Below, one piece after another: positions 21,497-21,510 of a stretch of DNA of 21,510 nt. The translations under genes were made by a program, and so were the position numbers. Numbering within the stretch: the stretch's first letter is position 1; every line of letters begins with the position of its first letter. The stretch is from positions 1 to 21,510 of the forward strand of contig JAEDMO010000014.1 of NCBI GenBank assembly GCA_016302935.1. The letters are read 5' to 3'. The notes beneath the pieces were generated by a model. The model made no database searches. It was not told where the DNA came from and saw nothing but the letters and a program-made list of their open reading frames with translations. Source of the stretch: Bacilli bacterium. Lineage in GTDB: Bacteria; Bacillota_I; Bacilli_A; RF39; UBA660.

Positions 21497-21510
21497 AATA
21501 CACCTCTAAG

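Noticed and set aside
1..21510. tRNA, rRNA, CRISPR array or insertion sequence
   Set aside because: I saw no cloverleaf-like segment, no GC-rich rRNA block, no regularly spaced repeats and no transposase in the window.

Overview
The window looks like a chromosome segment of an AT-rich, low-GC Gram-positive bacterium (Bacillota). The evidence is the very low GC content, strong AAGGAGG-type ribosome binding sites, TATAAT promoters, U-tract hairpin terminators, a CIRCE heat-shock operator, and the gene pairs rpsU-yqeY and cdaA-cdaR. TGA is used as a stop (the 115-residue ASCH gene ends in TGA inside an ATGA overlap with the Nudix gene) and Trp is TGG, so the standard bacterial code applies and it is not a Mycoplasma-type code. 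A gut lineage of Bacilli, such as one near RF39 or Erysipelotrichales, would fit; the genus cannot be told. All genes but one (a DUF378 protein) lie on the minus strand.

Reading in the direction of minus-strand transcription (right to left): a membrane-anchored NERD-domain protein is followed by a Cys/His-rich open frame with no start codon. Next is a three-gene unit (ASCH, ASCH, Nudix) that suggests nucleotide or RNA metabolism, then cdaA-cdaR, which makes cyclic di-AMP and regulates its synthesis. A LolA-like lipoprotein is divergent from the small DUF378 membrane protein. A thioredoxin-like membrane protein and a Fic protein share a promoter. ClpB without its N domain has a consensus promoter with the -35 box inside a CIRCE element. 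Then come a small multi-pass membrane protein, an SDR oxidoreductase with a PLP enzyme of the methionine gamma-lyase/aluminium-resistance family, a short M3-type zinc peptidase, and a large conserved-looking membrane protein of unknown role.

The most interesting region is 2985-6049. An ABC transporter with an N-terminal C39 peptidase and a very short HlyD-like accessory protein are followed by three tiny, tightly packed genes. Two encode peptides with textbook double-glycine leaders ending in INGG, and both carry GxxxG motifs and a single cysteine near the C terminus. The third overlaps the second, starts with TTG, and encodes a hydrophobic peptide that may be immunity or a third component. 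This is most simply a complete, compact class II (probably two-peptide) bacteriocin operon ending at a strong terminator.

Left of that terminator lie the promoter of rpsU-yqeY, those two genes, and recG. The first 148 bases hold no gene that I can support.
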